From: Papilionanthe hookeriana x Papilionanthe teres | Taxonomy: Eukaryota > Streptophyta > Magnoliopsida > Asparagales > Orchidaceae | Assembly: GCA_022702705.1 (NCBI GenBank) | Contig: CM040432.1 | Coordinates: forward strand, 43,488,540 to 43,552,539 | Length of the DNA stretch: 64,000 nt | Reading direction: 5' to 3' | Shown here: in pieces, positions 21,700-33,796 of the stretch | Numbering within the stretch: the stretch's first letter is position 1 | How the letters are laid out: each line of letters starts with the position of its first letter | The notes under the pieces: generated by a model | Told to the model about the DNA's origin: nothing | The model's database searches: none | What the model saw: the letters and a program-made list of their open reading frames with translations, nothing else | Translations under genes and position numbers: made by a program

Positions 21700-24600
21700 A
21701 ATTTCCTAAAGTATGTTTTTGGTTACCAACGATTGATTGTATTTCAAATTAAAATTAAGGTAATTTTTTCAGCCTAGATGGTGGGTGTTATAATAAGAGT
21801 TATTACGAGTGTTATTAATTAAATTTTAAAGCTCCGTAAGCAAAATACACTCAGATAATCAAATTGTCAATAAAAATTATTATCATTTATTAGCTATCCT
21901 AGTGCAAAATTCAAACATATATTATCTACCTATGTAGTTATGATCGACAACATCTAGTGGTTTGACATCTGTTCTAATATTCTTTTATGTTTTATGGATT
22001 TTTTTTTTAATTTTTTCATGATTTTTTTAATCTTAGGGTCAAATAGTCTAGTTCAAAAAAGTAAGTCGTATGCATACTCATTTCAAACTAACTAGTAACT
22101 CTAAACCAACCAATAATAAAGATAATTGATCATGATTTATTGAAAACCTATTAAAATAAGAACATCTGTTGAAAATGAAAACAAAAAAATCACAATGTAC
22201 GATTTTTAAATTTCCTCATACAAAAATAACAAATAAAATTCGATAAAAATACACCACAATAAGATTTAAATCTACATAATAATGCTTCAACCATAATATT
22301 CCTAAAATGAAAATTCAATTTCATTCATGGACAACATTGTCAAAAACTTGATACTACTGGAATGATATGAAACACCGCTGACAGACAAGTATATGTGTTG
22401 ACTAAGAAGTATATGAAATTGAGTTGTTTTATCGATCTCATGAGGAATGAATGAACTCACAAAGTCTGAAAAGTTATATGTTCTATTGGTTTCTAGACTA
22501 GCTTGAAGGTTCAAAACTTATATTTCTAATTTTTTTTCAAAAATAAAACAAATATCTATTTTTGAGTTTAAATAATTAATACCTTCCTTGAATCGATTCT
22601 ATGCAAACTAGATCTATCGAAGTGACTCTAATAAAGTTGGCAATCAGGAGCAACAGTTTTCTTTAGCCCTTCATGATGTTCATAACAAAATTGGAGCTTC
22701 ATATTTAATTTAGTCCTCTAACTATGAAAAAACTCCAATGCTTGTAAATTTTCCTACACAATTACACCATCCTAACAATAATATTGCTATTCTCGTAGAG
22801 TAGTATAAGTTAATCAAATTGTTCTGCTAGCCTACTCTCGTACTACTAGATCATAACACTTTGTATCATCCTGAGTGATATGTTTAGGAGTAAATTATAC
22901 GTACCAGGTAAAATTATTAACTTAAACAAAATATTAATTTCATTGTAAATTTAAAGTTTAACAAAGTTAGAACAATCTCACTGATATTATCCATTAATTA
23001 GCATGAAAGTATAATGAAATCACAAAGTTTTACACTATTTTGAGTACATAAATGAATGCACACTCACGCTTACACTTCTTATCACTCAAGAGAACACTTG
23101 CTCACACTCACAATACTTTTTTAGATTCCTTCATTGAGATGCTCTAATTGCTTTTGAGTATTCTCCTACTCCGTGTCATTTGTCTTCAATCCACTATCTT
23201 GTTATGGCATTATCACTCAAAATTATTTGCATACATCTTATTATTATTATTGACATGAATTGAGCTGTCCGAACCAAAATCTTGTTCATTTAAGTGCCCA
23301 TACGCTAGATCTGGTACCTTGAAGCCCAGATCTGGCTCTATTTTTCTATTTTTGGGTGTCGGGGTGTCTAGAACTGGTGCTTAGCATTGTGGCTCTAGTT
23401 TCCAGCATCTAGGCACCTAAGACGGGCACCTGGGCAATAGTTCAATCTAACTAGCCTAGTTTAGCCCGTTTTGAATGAGTTTCATCTCTTTTACTTCCCA
23501 ATTGTCTAATCACACATACATTGTGTATACAATCAAAAATACTAAGAAAATAAAAAAAATGCATAAATAAAGATATGATATTATAAAAGTAACATGCATA
23601 TGTGTTACACATTACTATTACTCAATTTATTCAAATGAGAGTGAAACACAATATTATGATTGTGTAAATGATATATGCTACTGTAGTGGTAGCCATGATG
23701 ACATGTATAGTGTACTGGGGAACTAATGTCCATTTTTGACACAACTGTGAGAAGAAGGTTGATGGGCATGGTTCTATATGAACTGATGATTATGAGCTCC
23801 AAAAAATTGACGCTTTGGCCACATTCAAAATGAAAGAATGAGATGAGATAATTTAGTGTGAGATTTTGTGTAAAATTTTTAAAAGTCATATGAGACAGTA
23901 GGTAAGACACTACCCAAATATTTGCCATCATTTTGTGAGGACTTGTAAATTTGGGGTTCAAGGTTTAGGCGTAAGCCCTTATATTTAATTACCCCTCACG
24001 ATATTGGGAGAGCACTTTCAATTAAACTAGTTATTAAGTGCTAAGTTTTCATATCTAGTATATATTAACAATAGAATTAAATTTTAAATTATAAAATCAT
24101 CACTATTAATTTATTATGGATGGCAAAAGAAATGGTGATGAACTTGATTAAGTTCTCATAGTTTTATTATCTAGAATTGTGGATGACCATAATTGAGTTA
24201 GTCTGAGGAGGTAGTTAACCAAACGATATAATGATCTTTGTTAGAAACCATGGGTTGCTTCGTCCAAGAGATTCTTGTAGACATGGGTTGAATTTTTTAT
24301 AAGGGAACTAGTTTTAATTTGACTCTGGCCAACAAAGATATTTATACTTTATCAAGTGTAGTCTATATTTAATGGCTTAAATAAACAAAGTCATTAAGAA
24401 ACATGAGTAATAACTGTGACCATAATATAACAGATCCAATTTGGACAAACCAATCACTCAGAGGGCTCTGATCGTCCCTGCTTCATTATGGAACAATTAG
24501 CCAAGCCATGTGAATGGTGGACACGAGTCACCTCCTTACTAGCAAGAGATCATTATGAGTGTGAATTTAGTAGTATAATTGATATGATATTTGTCAATTA

Positions 24601-24850
24601 TAATCTTAGGTTAGTTTTAGGTTTATCACTCTTAACAAATGGTTGTGATGGGCATTTTATAGGAAGAAAAGGTGAAAAATGAAGGTACTATGTAGCATGA
24701 ATCACATCTCGAGATTATGATTGGTAATAAATAAATCTAAAGATACATTAGTCACATCATTTAAACAAAAATGATTATAAAAAATAAAAAAAATATATTA
24801 TTAAGTTCTTTGAGCATCAAATATAATAAATATTGATTATTGGTTCACTC
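21700..24850. other. diverged repeat-like DNA, mostly unassigned
   Basis: AT-rich sequence with scattered short frames that match nothing recognised. It may include more A-minus gag. A stretch at 23270-23470 carries degenerate GGYGCCTAG-type motifs such as GGTGCTTAGCA, CATCTAGGCACC and GGGCACCTGGGC, so it may be an old relative of the palindrome-bearing LTRs. Confidence 0.35.
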
Positions 24851-24859
24851 TCAACCTCT

Positions 24860-25240
24860 ACTCTGTGAGAAAAAGTCTCCACTCAATAAATGGTGTACCA
24901 TTTGATCATTGATTTTCTCGCCAAAAAGAGATTCTCTTTGAATAAAATGTCAAGCTATGAACTAGACACTAATGGTAAATTGATTTACTCGAGAACTCAT
25001 AAATCTATATAGCATAAAAACCTCATTGTTCATATTGTTGAGCTCCACTTCAAGATCATTGACAACTTCAAAACGATTAATTAATGCAATGAACCTTTAA
25101 GTAAAGCTCTCGACTAGAATCATTTGGTGCTCATAAAGTGCTACACTTAGTTCTTGTACTTTCTACATCATATCTATACTAGTGATATCAATCAAAACTT
25201 TGCCTTTTGTGAACTTTGTTCTTTTTTATAATGGAGATAA
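24860..25240 (-). pseudogene. coiled-coil-like protein remnant of unknown origin
   Basis: The minus strand reads VQELSVALYEHQMILVESFT and, after a stop, RFIALINRFEVVNDLEVELN and FMSSRVNQF. This is a heptad-like, charged pattern broken by a few stops. The family was not recognised. It could be part of a retroelement accessory ORF or a degenerate gene. Confidence 0.35.
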
Positions 25241-26030
25241 CTAGTTTACTTATATTTCAAAAGCTAAGCATAGCCGGTGGTTGTAATGTATCCGCTTCTT
25301 TTCTATAACCTAATAGTCATTATTAAGTTTTTACCCATTCCAAAAAAAAGGAGTAACATTTAAATTTATTTTTAACAATCCTTGTCTTCTTGAAATAGAA
25401 TTAGCCTGTATAACGAGCACCACAATCTTCAAAGATTCAAAGCTGTAGGATGGAAATAAATCTATAGCTCTATTGAGCCACTCACTACTAATTGGTTTGC
25501 TGAGGAAATCTTTCTTGTCATAGCAGCAACAATGTATTCAAACGGTTTGACCAACTTCTGTTTCCCTCAAACCATATGAGTGCCACTAGAAAATTCTCAA
25601 AGTCTCTTCATATATTCAATTTGAATTTTATGCAGTGCAGTTAGTTCAAATTAGCCAGAAAAGTTGAATTAGCCTTCTCCAAAAGGCCATTTATAGTGAA
25701 ATTTTCATCAACGTTCTCTTTTCATCAATTTTCATTACTTATCCTCATTTTTTTTTAAGAAAGGGGCGAAAGTTTAGTCCCTATATTTCTTTTGAGCCTT
25801 TAATTCTTTATTTCTTTGGACTAAAAATTTTTATGTCAATTCCATAAGTTTTTCTAGCATGATCCATGAATTAAGAAACTTTTAAGATCATAAATGCTTA
25901 AAATTTAAATGATTTGTTGACTCAATAAGTAGATATTTCATTCATTATTTAGTTCTACATATGCATAACCCTCCAAAAATTCAAAAAAATTAAAGAACTA
26001 AAATAAAAAAATTTTTTAAAATAAATAAAA
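25240..26030. other. unassigned AT-rich sequence upstream of the F-box gene
   Basis: Short minus-strand peptide stretches such as KPFEYIVAAMTRKISSANQL near 25530 hint at a decayed coding sequence, but no family is recognised. Confidence 0.3.
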
Positions 26031-26039
26031 TAACTAGTA

Positions 26040-26641
26040 AATGCAGATTATATTGAGCCGACCTGAGGAAATTCGGAGTAAATCAATTTCGGCTGAATCA
26101 AAAAGATCTATATCTCTTACACCTGTGACCCACGTGGAAATCGGCCGACATTCGCCCCGAACTGACCAAGCTAGTTCCTCTCTAGTTGCCGCCACGTTAT
26201 CCTCGTCCCAAACTTACCTGTCCGCCAGGTTCCATCGGATAATCACCACATGCTTCGAATCCACCGGCCTACGCCCTCTCCTTTTAACATTCTCCCGACC
26301 GCTGCCAATAAAATTTATAAAAAATTTCCACTAATATCCAATTCCCAACGGCTACTTTCCTACCAGAGGCTTCGATCGATCCACGCGTCATCAAGATTTC
26401 ACGCGGCGGCTGGACCGGACGCGGTGGTTTCGCCTTGACCCGAAACTAAGTTTTTTTTGAAAGGCATGGAACCTTCTGGCTTCCGTGTTGAAGGGTAACA
26501 TAGTAATTTCGTTGTCACACTAATTTTATATTCTTAATTACTTTTTTGAATGCTATATATTTTCGGTCGAACTCTTGTTGACCCTGGAGACGGCGAGAAG
26601 TTTGCTCATTCGAAGAGGACCAACTGTTTAGTAGTTCTCAG
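26040..26641 (+). promoter_or_regulatory. promoter and 5' UTR exon of the F-box gene
   Basis: A sharp rise in GC begins at about 26041. Candidate elements are CACGTG (G-box/ABRE core) at 26131-26136 and GCCGAC (DRE/CRT core) at 26057-26062 and 26144-26149. A TATATAT at 26554-26560 is followed by an untranslated exon ending CTCAG|GTAACT at 26641. The mix of G-box and DRE cores would fit stress or light regulation; this is inference from motifs only. Confidence 0.5.
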
Positions 26642-26942
26642 GTAACTTCTGGAATCTTCAGTGCTGAATCCATTAATCTGTAAAAGCTTCTTCCTCTAGT
26701 TTTTTGCTTGTATTTGATTAATCACGCTCGATTTAAAAAGGGCGCTTTCAGGTTCTGTAATCTATTTTGGGGCATGGGATTAGCCATTTTACGTCTATTT
26801 GTGACAATTTCTTGCAACCATTTTCAATCCTGCTTACCTTTATTGCTTTACTGATAACTGGTGTAGAATGCTTTATGTGATTTTCCAATGTCTGAAGAAG
26901 TTGCTAACCGGTACTCCCCCGTTTCCTCTTTTCGTTTCACAG
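26642..26942 (+). other. 5' UTR intron of the F-box gene
   Basis: The donor GTAACT at 26642 and an acceptor preceded by a pyrimidine-rich CCCCCGTTTCCTCTTTTCG stretch ending CAC|AG at 26942 define a plausible leader intron. The interior is T-rich as in plant introns. Confidence 0.5.
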
Positions 26943-27005
26943 TGCTGACAAAGGACTGTACAAGGAGTTTGAGAAATCTTCGTTCTGATTTGTTTATTAT
27001 TATAA

Positions 27006-27654
27006 ATGGCGAAAGGAATTGATGATTGCAACAATACAAAATCCCTTGTGGGGATCTGTAAACCGGGCAGGAGGAGGCATTTAATCTCGAAGAGCAGAAA
27101 TGCCCTGAGGTTGAAGAGATTCAATGAGGGAATGAATCAAGGAGTAGAGGAATCAAATTTTCTTGAATCGTTGCCCCAAGATATTGTGGTAATTTTATTA
27201 CTTTATTCGTGATGAGAATATGTTGTTCCGAATGTTTGAGCATGGCCTTTTTCAAATACTAAGCTTAATTTGTGCAGGTTAATATTCTGACAAAATTGAG
27301 GCATGTTGACTTGAAGCATAGCCTCTTGGTGTCCAAATTTATAAGTGAAGCAGTAAGTCCTAACTGAGACTTGAAGAAATATTGAATTTTTAATTCTCAT
27401 TCCAAGCTTCTACCTAAAATGTTTAATTTGCTTTTATTTATATCCATTTCCAGGCTTTAGTTGCGAGGAAGACTCATTTTCTGTACAGTACTCCATCAAC
27501 AAAGCCTGCCTTTAGTAGAAGCTTGGAGGAGCTAAGTGGTTCAGAGGTTTCAAGAGCTCCAAGAGCTTTGGAGCAAAAAAGACCTAAGCAACAGAAAGCC
27601 AAAAGATTTCAGTGCAATGGTAGAAGGCTTTCAAGCATTTTTGCACTTCTGTGA
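27006..27654 (+). CDS. F-box protein, FBS1/SKIP27-like, three coding exons
   Basis: Exons 27006-27188, 27278-27352 and 27454-27654 join in phase 0 at both junctions with GT...AG introns and give a 152-residue protein. The F-box starts at residue 56 (LPQDIV|VNILTKLRHVDLKHSL, across the first intron) and is followed by VSKFISEA|ALVARKTHFLYSTP. This matches the conserved V-S-K-x-I-R-E-A-x-x-I-A-K-x-S-H-F-x-Y-S-T-P of the small plant F-box proteins related to Arabidopsis FBS1 and SKIP27. GRRRHLIS near the N-terminus corresponds to the family's G-x-K-R-I-x-I-S. The SRAPRAL segment corresponds to E-A-P-x-A-P, and LSSIFALL at the end to the short hydrophobic C-tail. Such proteins act as SCF ubiquitin-ligase adaptors. 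ATG at 27006 is the first in frame after the leader intron. The sequence is open throughout, so it is probably functional. Confidence 0.75.
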
Positions 27655-27900
27655 CCGAAAAAAGAAAAGGAAAAAGAAAAAGGATAATGTGCAGGAAAAT
27701 TCCGGACATGATGTATAGTCATTTAACTGCTTTCTACTTAGCCCTGTGAAAAATATGTATTATCATCGAAAGTAGGATCACTTCAATACTTGAATTGAAG
27801 CAAATTAGGCGAAAATGTATTTATCAAATAATTTTTTCCAAATATTTTCCTTATTGGAAAATTTCTAGCGTGGATTTTAAAAATGTGATTCTACGATGTC
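27655..27900 (+). other. 3' UTR region of the F-box gene
   Basis: Purine-rich sequence follows the stop, then AT-rich sequence with TGTATTTATCAAATAATTT near 27815, a plausible plant poly(A) region. The end cannot be fixed from sequence alone. Confidence 0.35.
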
Positions 27901-28027
27901 ATAATTATGTATGAATATAATAGTTTCATGTTTTTCTGATTCTACGAAGCTTCTCTATTTGCTACATTCTCTGAAGTTTTCCTTCCCTGGAATTGAAAAA
28001 TGTTTTTCTTTTATTCCGTGTGGGTGC

Positions 28028-28153
28028 TTATTCCAGCTTCAAGTTTTTTGTTTGGTAAGAAAAACTCTCCTAAGTTGGAACCTTCCTTTGCTTAAATGTG
28101 GATTCCTGCAGACTTGAAAGGAGGCCCCATTTTATTCCAGCTTCAAGTTTTTT
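28028..28153 (+). repeat. 22-bp direct repeat, 104 bp apart
   Basis: An identical 22-base sequence starting TTATTCCAGCTTCAAG lies at 28028-28049 and 28132-28153. Confidence 0.85.
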
Positions 28154-28389
28154 AATGCAAGTGAGATGAGCATATGTATAGGTTGTAGGTTAATATTACA
28201 GGGAACTATATACAATTATTGATGCCACTCAATTCTTTATAAATAACATTTTTAATACCTAAAATGTTAAATTTACAAACCTAAAACCGAAAATTTCAAC
28301 AAAACCACCAAAATACCACTTTGCTATTTTTGGGCACAATATACTAATCCGCATAATGCATCGTGATAATGCCAATATTGCTTTTTCAG

Positions 28390-28485
28390 CATGTGATTAC
28401 AGTATAAACTGGTATGAATCAACCATCTTCAATTATTTTGTTTTTTCAAAATTTGATTACAGTATAAACAGGTCTGAATGAAACA
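28390..28485 (+). repeat. local partial tandem duplication
   Basis: TGATTACAGTATAAAC, with the following GGTnTGAATnAA, occurs near 28394 and 28453. This is a diverged duplication of roughly 60 bp. Confidence 0.7.
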
Positions 28486-28489
28486 TATT

Positions 28490-30140
28490 ATATACAATCA
28501 CAATTTTAGTAAATGTGAGTAAACTTTGATAATTGTTCCAATAAGAAAAATATGAATATGACTCAAATTAATTTTAGTCAAACAAATTTTATTTGAAATC
28601 GAGTCAAATACTTGTGAAAGCAGCTTCTAAATTTAACATAGTTAACACGAGTGCTGTGCCATTCCTCACAAGCAATGCATGTAAGATTCCTTTTGGAAAT
28701 ATAAAAGGTATAAAGGCCATTCTCAGTTCAATATGAGAATTCAATGCTTTAAGTAGGCGAGTAGAGTTAGTCATCAAAATTAAAATAGGTATCAACGAAA
28801 TGAGGCATAAACACAATCATAGATTAGTGGATAAATGCCACAAAAATGTCTATGAAAAGGCTTTCATTTTTATTCAAGATATCATCACAGTCTAAAATCT
28901 TAAAGCTAATACAAAGATGGCCACCTAGAAAGCAGATGAGTTAGAGATAAATAAGAAACAAAATATTTTCTCCATTTTACCAAAATAAATATTCTTATAC
29001 GAGGGTGTTAGAGAATTAGGTCATAAGCTTTCAGTTGGCTTTTAATTTAACATTTGAAAAAATAAAATATTAACAGGAAGATATATATATTGTTGACGTA
29101 TACCATATCATTCAAGTACCTTTAAAGGAACAAAGGATACACCAAAGAATAATAAACATTAGATTTCTTAACTAGTTAATTTTTTAGCATTATTTCCAAC
29201 ATATTCCAAAATCTAATTTAGAATAGTACTACGAAAGAAGAGGGTTCTAAAATCAAACTTTCTAAGTCCAACTCTATATAATGGGTGCTTAATTATAAAT
29301 AAAAAGAAGTGATAGAAACTTTTATTCTCATTGTTACAAAAAGAGCATTAAATTTACAAGAAAATATTTTCATAATATTATTATCTGTAGTTTTGAGACT
29401 TTAGACGAAGAACAACAACAAAAAAATCCAACGAATGACCTTTTATTCTAACAAATAGGATTAGAAAGTAACATTATGCTTACGCAATATAAGTTTATAA
29501 TAGTTGTCCAGTTTGAAGAGGCCTTTACAAGGATAGTTTCAATAAGATTAATTTAATGTAAATAAAAAATGGGTTAGGAAGAGGTGAAAGATTTAAGCAC
29601 CTTCAATAATAATAGACTAGATAAGGATTTCTATTGGGAAATATACGCATCATAAATATGTTCCTTAAGTAAATGCAATGGAATTTTGTCATTGATCTAA
29701 AGGTTGTGAAATAGAGTGTAATCTTGCATAACCAATAAAGATAGAGAATTATTACTTAACTACATAAATCTTAGGAGATATGAAAGCTAGCATCTAGGAT
29801 ACTTTTCCCTCCACTATTTGTTCAATAAATCATGAGAATATAGATAATTGTATATAATACTGGCCTTCAAGAAATGATCATGATATACGGAAAATAAATA
29901 TCAATATAATCTTTGTTCTTATGGGTGCTAAATGATGTTCCAAGAGATACGATGCAATTTCTTAATAAATTTCCCATCATATAAATATTAGAGCATGAAC
30001 TTTGGGTGAAAGATGGATCTAATCTATTAAGAAATAAGACTCCAAACAACGTATTCGATATGGTGAAGCATTCTAACCACATACATCATTTTGGCTTAGT
30101 TTATTTTTTCTTTTTTTAGCAATGCATTATTCTTTAAACT
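28490..30140. other. AT-rich intergenic DNA, nothing recognised
   Basis: No open frame of note and no clear terminal repeats. It is probably old transposon debris. Confidence 0.45.
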
Positions 30141-30142
30141 CA

Positions 30143-30650
30143 AGTTGGTTGGTTGAAGTGGAGGAATGTTTCGGGCCTATTGTGTGATAGAAAAGTTTCG
30201 CTTAGACTAAAAGGAAAGTTTTATAAGATGGTTGTGAGACCTGCAATGCTCTCTGGTGCTGAATGTTGGCCTTTAAAAGAGAACCATAATACTAAGTTAA
30301 GTGTTGCCGAGATGAGAATGATTAGGTGGATGAGTGCTTTACACTTAGATACAAAATGCGAAATGATTATATCCGTGATAGGGTTGGTGTAGCTCCACTG
30401 ACAGACAAAATTAGAAAGGGTTGCCTTAGATTGTTTGGTCACATTAAACGTCGACCATCTGATAATTCGATTAGGAGAGTAGATGATTTAGATTCGACTT
30501 ATGTTAAGAAAGGCAGAGGTTGATCTTAATATATTAGAATTAAATGAAAATATGACACTAAATAGGACGCAATGGAGAAAAAGGATTCACATAGCTGACC
30601 CCACTAAGTGGGATTAAGGCTTTGCTATTCTTGTTGCTTTTGTTGTTGCA
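30143..30650 (+). mobile_element. RTE-clade LINE, 3' tail only
   Basis: 5'-truncated. It reads KGKFYKMVVRPAMLSGAECW, then VAEMRMIRWM, then after a frameshift near 30348 RNDYIRDRVGVAPLTDKIRK and RLFGHIKRRP. It ends HIADPTKWD and a stop, followed by CTTTGCTATTCTTGTTGCTTTTGTTGTTG. This is the C-terminal reverse-transcriptase tail and TTG-type 3' end of plant RTE LINEs. The usual W at GCAECW is kept. The copy is nonfunctional. Confidence 0.85.
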
Positions 30651-32250
30651 TTATTCTTTAAATATTATCTTTCTAGTAGTTAATAATCCTATGATAGCTA
30701 ATAAAGAGTTGATTGGTTTTAAATATAGGATATGACCAAAATAGTTATGATACATTCTCATTAGATAAACAAATACCACATACTAAACTATTGTTCTCAA
30801 GATCATTGCTGTGATGCAACCTACAGAGAAATGAATTAAGATAGAGGATATTATCCCTTTCAATCTTCCAAATGCCAAAGGGTATATGTACAAAATTGGT
30901 ATGTGATACAGGTGGAGTTGTTAACTTCTAAATGAAATAATAGAAGTCTCCAAAAAGTACTCAGAAAGCATTCATAAAAACTTAAAAGATAAAAGACAGG
31001 TAGGGCATTCTAGTCCAAGTTCCTTTTTTAATCTAATATCCAAAATGTTGTTTAAAATTTTGTTAGAATATTAATAAAATGACTTGCATCGTAACTTTAA
31101 CCACAACATGGCTTTCAGTTGTTACAAATGAAAGTTTTATGGTTTAATTACCCTCAAATTTAATTCCAATGAATTAAATTGGATTATTAAAGGGGGAGAA
31201 ATGTTAAATTGATTAGCATTGATAATATTTTGAATTGAGTAATGTAAAAGATAATACTTTAAATAAAAAAAAAAATCAAAAAATAAAAGAAGCTAATAGA
31301 TTTGATTTATGTACAATTTAATTTTGAATTTGAAAATTCCATAGACCAAAATGTTATGTTTGATTTAAATTAGAGTTTTGATAATAAAAAAAGAACAAAA
31401 TTGAATAGAATTATTATAAAGGTGATAGATTTTGAGTTTTTTATTGGAAAGTAAATGATTGTTTACCAATGTACAACTTATACAACATAATAATACTTGT
31501 AAATGTATTTAGAATACACCTGATATTAAAATAATCGATTGAATTTAAAATAATTGATTCATAATCAAATCAAATCAAATAGTGCTCCAAGCTCTTGTTT
31601 CTTTACTTTATCTTGGATAAATATGATCCAAACTATTAAACTAAAAAAATTATGGGCAGAAAACCTTTCAGTATTTGTAGCTAGGATTGTAATTGAGCCA
31701 AGACGAGTCTGATTTTGACACAGATTGAACATGGCTTGGTCATATCATAAGTTGTTCATGTTCAGCTCTACCTTGAACCAAGCTTCATATATGTCTTCAT
31801 GCTTGACTTGCATAAACTTTTTTAATGTTCATACGTAATTTTTGATTGGCTTGCTTATATTAATTGAACAAGAATAAAAATTCAAGAGAGGACATAAATT
31901 TTTATATAAAATTAAAAACTTGATGTGAACTTATTTTTTCATATAAAATAGTTAAAAAGTTAAAAATTCAAATGAATTCTTCATTTTCTTACACAATGTT
32001 ATTAATAAATAATTTTATAATTTTAAATAAAAACAATTGAACAAATTCCAAATCTGCATATAACTAATTTAAACCAAGCGAGTTAAATAATATATAAGTA
32101 GAGTATGAATAAATATGATCGAATATTAATCGAGCTGAGTTTGAGTTGTTCATCATGTACACTCATTTGCAACCCTTTTTGTAGCTATAGTTATCACAAT
32201 TTGGTGTGCATCCATTTTCTACTTTCTTTAATAATATTTAGATATAACTT
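30651..32250. other. AT-rich intergenic DNA, nothing recognised
   Basis: No supported gene. Long A/T-rich runs and scattered short frames only. Confidence 0.45.
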
Positions 32251-32262
32251 CATGAAATTAAA

Positions 32263-32512
32263 GGGAGAATTACATACATAGCACTTGAAATTTTGTTATT
32301 TACAAAACTAGCACTAGGTAATTATTTGAACCACTGAACTGATGATTTTACTTGTGCCACAATCAAACCATTGGAAATTTGAGAAAAATTAAAAATATGG
32401 GTTGGAATTTTGTCGTGACATTTTATAATTGAGTGAGAATGTGAAAATTTGATGAAAGAGGGTGCAAACTTTATAAATAGCAATGTGTCAAGTGCTAAGT
32501 ATGTAATGAACC
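32263..32512. mobile_element. Mutator-type MITE, 250 bp
   Basis: The left end GGGAGAATTACATACATAGC and the reverse complement of the right end GGTTCATTACATACTTAGCA pair, and the inverted match continues imperfectly for about 45 bases. Flanks GAAATTAAA (32254-32262) and TAAATTAAA (32513-32521) give a 9-bp target duplication with one mismatch. The ends resemble those at 10890-11072, so both probably belong to related families. Confidence 0.75.
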
Positions 32513-33450
32513 TAAATTAAAACACCTTTATCTTTTCTATGTACATCACAGAAAAAAATATTTATACTTATTTTCATCTTCCGTATTCGATTTTTTAAAA
32601 TTAAGGTTTGATTTGACTATATATGCCTTTAAATATTTGGAGAATTTATTTCTCGATCATCCGATTTCTATTTCTAATAAATATATAATCAACATGATCT
32701 TAATAAGATGAATTTTAATGATTCTTAAGAACATCTTAGCATTTGCGTTAAGATCGGTCTTATAACAAATTTAGAAATATAATTAAGAACTCTATAAGAT
32801 CAATCGATGGATCAAAAGGTTTGTAGTTAAATCCGACATTTCGATGACAGATCAATCACCCAATTTTGATAATTGTAAGATACTATAATATTAAAAAGAA
32901 GAATTAATAATCAACAGAATTCCTCGAAACGATGTACAGTTGTTACGAAATTGATACAATTATCAGTAAGAGAAGAACAAAGGATAATACATTGATTTAA
33001 AAATTATGCGTAGAGTGGAAAAAAATTATATGAAAAATCACAGATGCAAAAATATGCGTAGAGTAGAAAAATACTCACTACACAACTATAAAATGAAGTG
33101 CACAAAATTGGCAGCGGCGATCGACATTCTTTTTACTCCAAATAACATATGAAGTGAAAATTCCCAAAGAGCTTAAAATTTAATCACTTTTCTCTTCTAC
33201 TCATTCATTAGTGGCCAAAGGCTGCACGTCAAGGCATCCAAACAACGAGTTTCACATGCGGCTCCATTTAGTGGGGATTTTGGACAAAACAAACTTTTGG
33301 CATTAAGCCATACTATGTTGTCCATGAAAAGTTACAACCACCACATTCTGTCCTACCAATTATTTTGCCTCTCCTTTATGAGAAAATATTGCATGCGGAC
33401 AATAAAATTTTATTTGTAAAATTTCGGAATCCACTTAATAATATTAGATA
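32513..33450. other. AT-rich intergenic DNA
   Basis: Nothing recognised. Confidence 0.45.
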
Positions 33451-33468
33451 AGGTAAAAAAAGTAGATA

Positions 33469-33796
33469 TTTGGCGCGTTGCTAAGCCCACCCGCGTTGCT
33501 CTTTTTTTGCTTGTTTAGGCACGCTCTGCCATCATATGTTTCTTGTTCTTTCTCGATTAGTGTTTTCGTCTGTCGCTTTCTGAAGCAACTGGAGCCAAGG
33601 GTTCACTGATCCACTATTTTGTCGGTCGTCAGAGTGCATTTTCATCTTTTCCCGTCTCTCTCTCTCTCTCTCGCTGTGTAATTTGTTCATGTGACGTTTA
33701 GTGTTTTTTTTGAAATGCCAGGTATGTTAGGATTTGCAAATTGCGAGCTCATTTATTTGTTTCTTTAGGGTTTTCAAACAACCTGAATCTATAAGA
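33469..33796 (+). promoter_or_regulatory. promoter and leader of the split gene at 33797, with E2F-like site
   Basis: TTTGGCGCG at 33469-33477 matches the E2F consensus (TTTSSCGC). A (TC)n run at 33654-33672 is typical of plant core promoters and leaders. A short upstream ATG at about 33716 (ATGCCAG|GTATGT) abuts a possible leader-intron donor, with an acceptor TTTCTTTAG near 33768. Promoter function is inferred. Confidence 0.45.

Larger units (their letters stand above)
12676..21700 (-). mobile_element. Athila-like Ty3/gypsy element A-minus, internally deleted and split
   Basis: The minus strand reads gag C-terminal remnants (21500-21214), protease (16149-15560), a noncoding 3' region, polypurine tract (14408-14392) and LTR (14391-12703). 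Reverse transcriptase, RNase H and integrase are absent between protease and polypurine tract, so an internal deletion is inferred. The element is interrupted by A-plus (16155-21208). The reading frame resumes on the far side of that insertion, which confirms both the split and the target duplication. Confidence 0.75.

Noticed and set aside
23605..23961. 118-codon minus-strand frame
   Set aside because: No recognised motif. Composition is like random AT-rich DNA, although a decayed gene cannot be excluded.
24455..24480. GGGCTCTGATCGTCC as a copia primer-binding site
   Set aside because: Only nine consecutive bases fit the tRNA-Met complement, and no LTR boundary or gag was found next to it.
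26041..26438. Frames at 26041-26334 and 26250-26438 as coding
   Set aside because: They lie in the presumed promoter of the F-box gene, have no domain, and start upstream of the TATA box.
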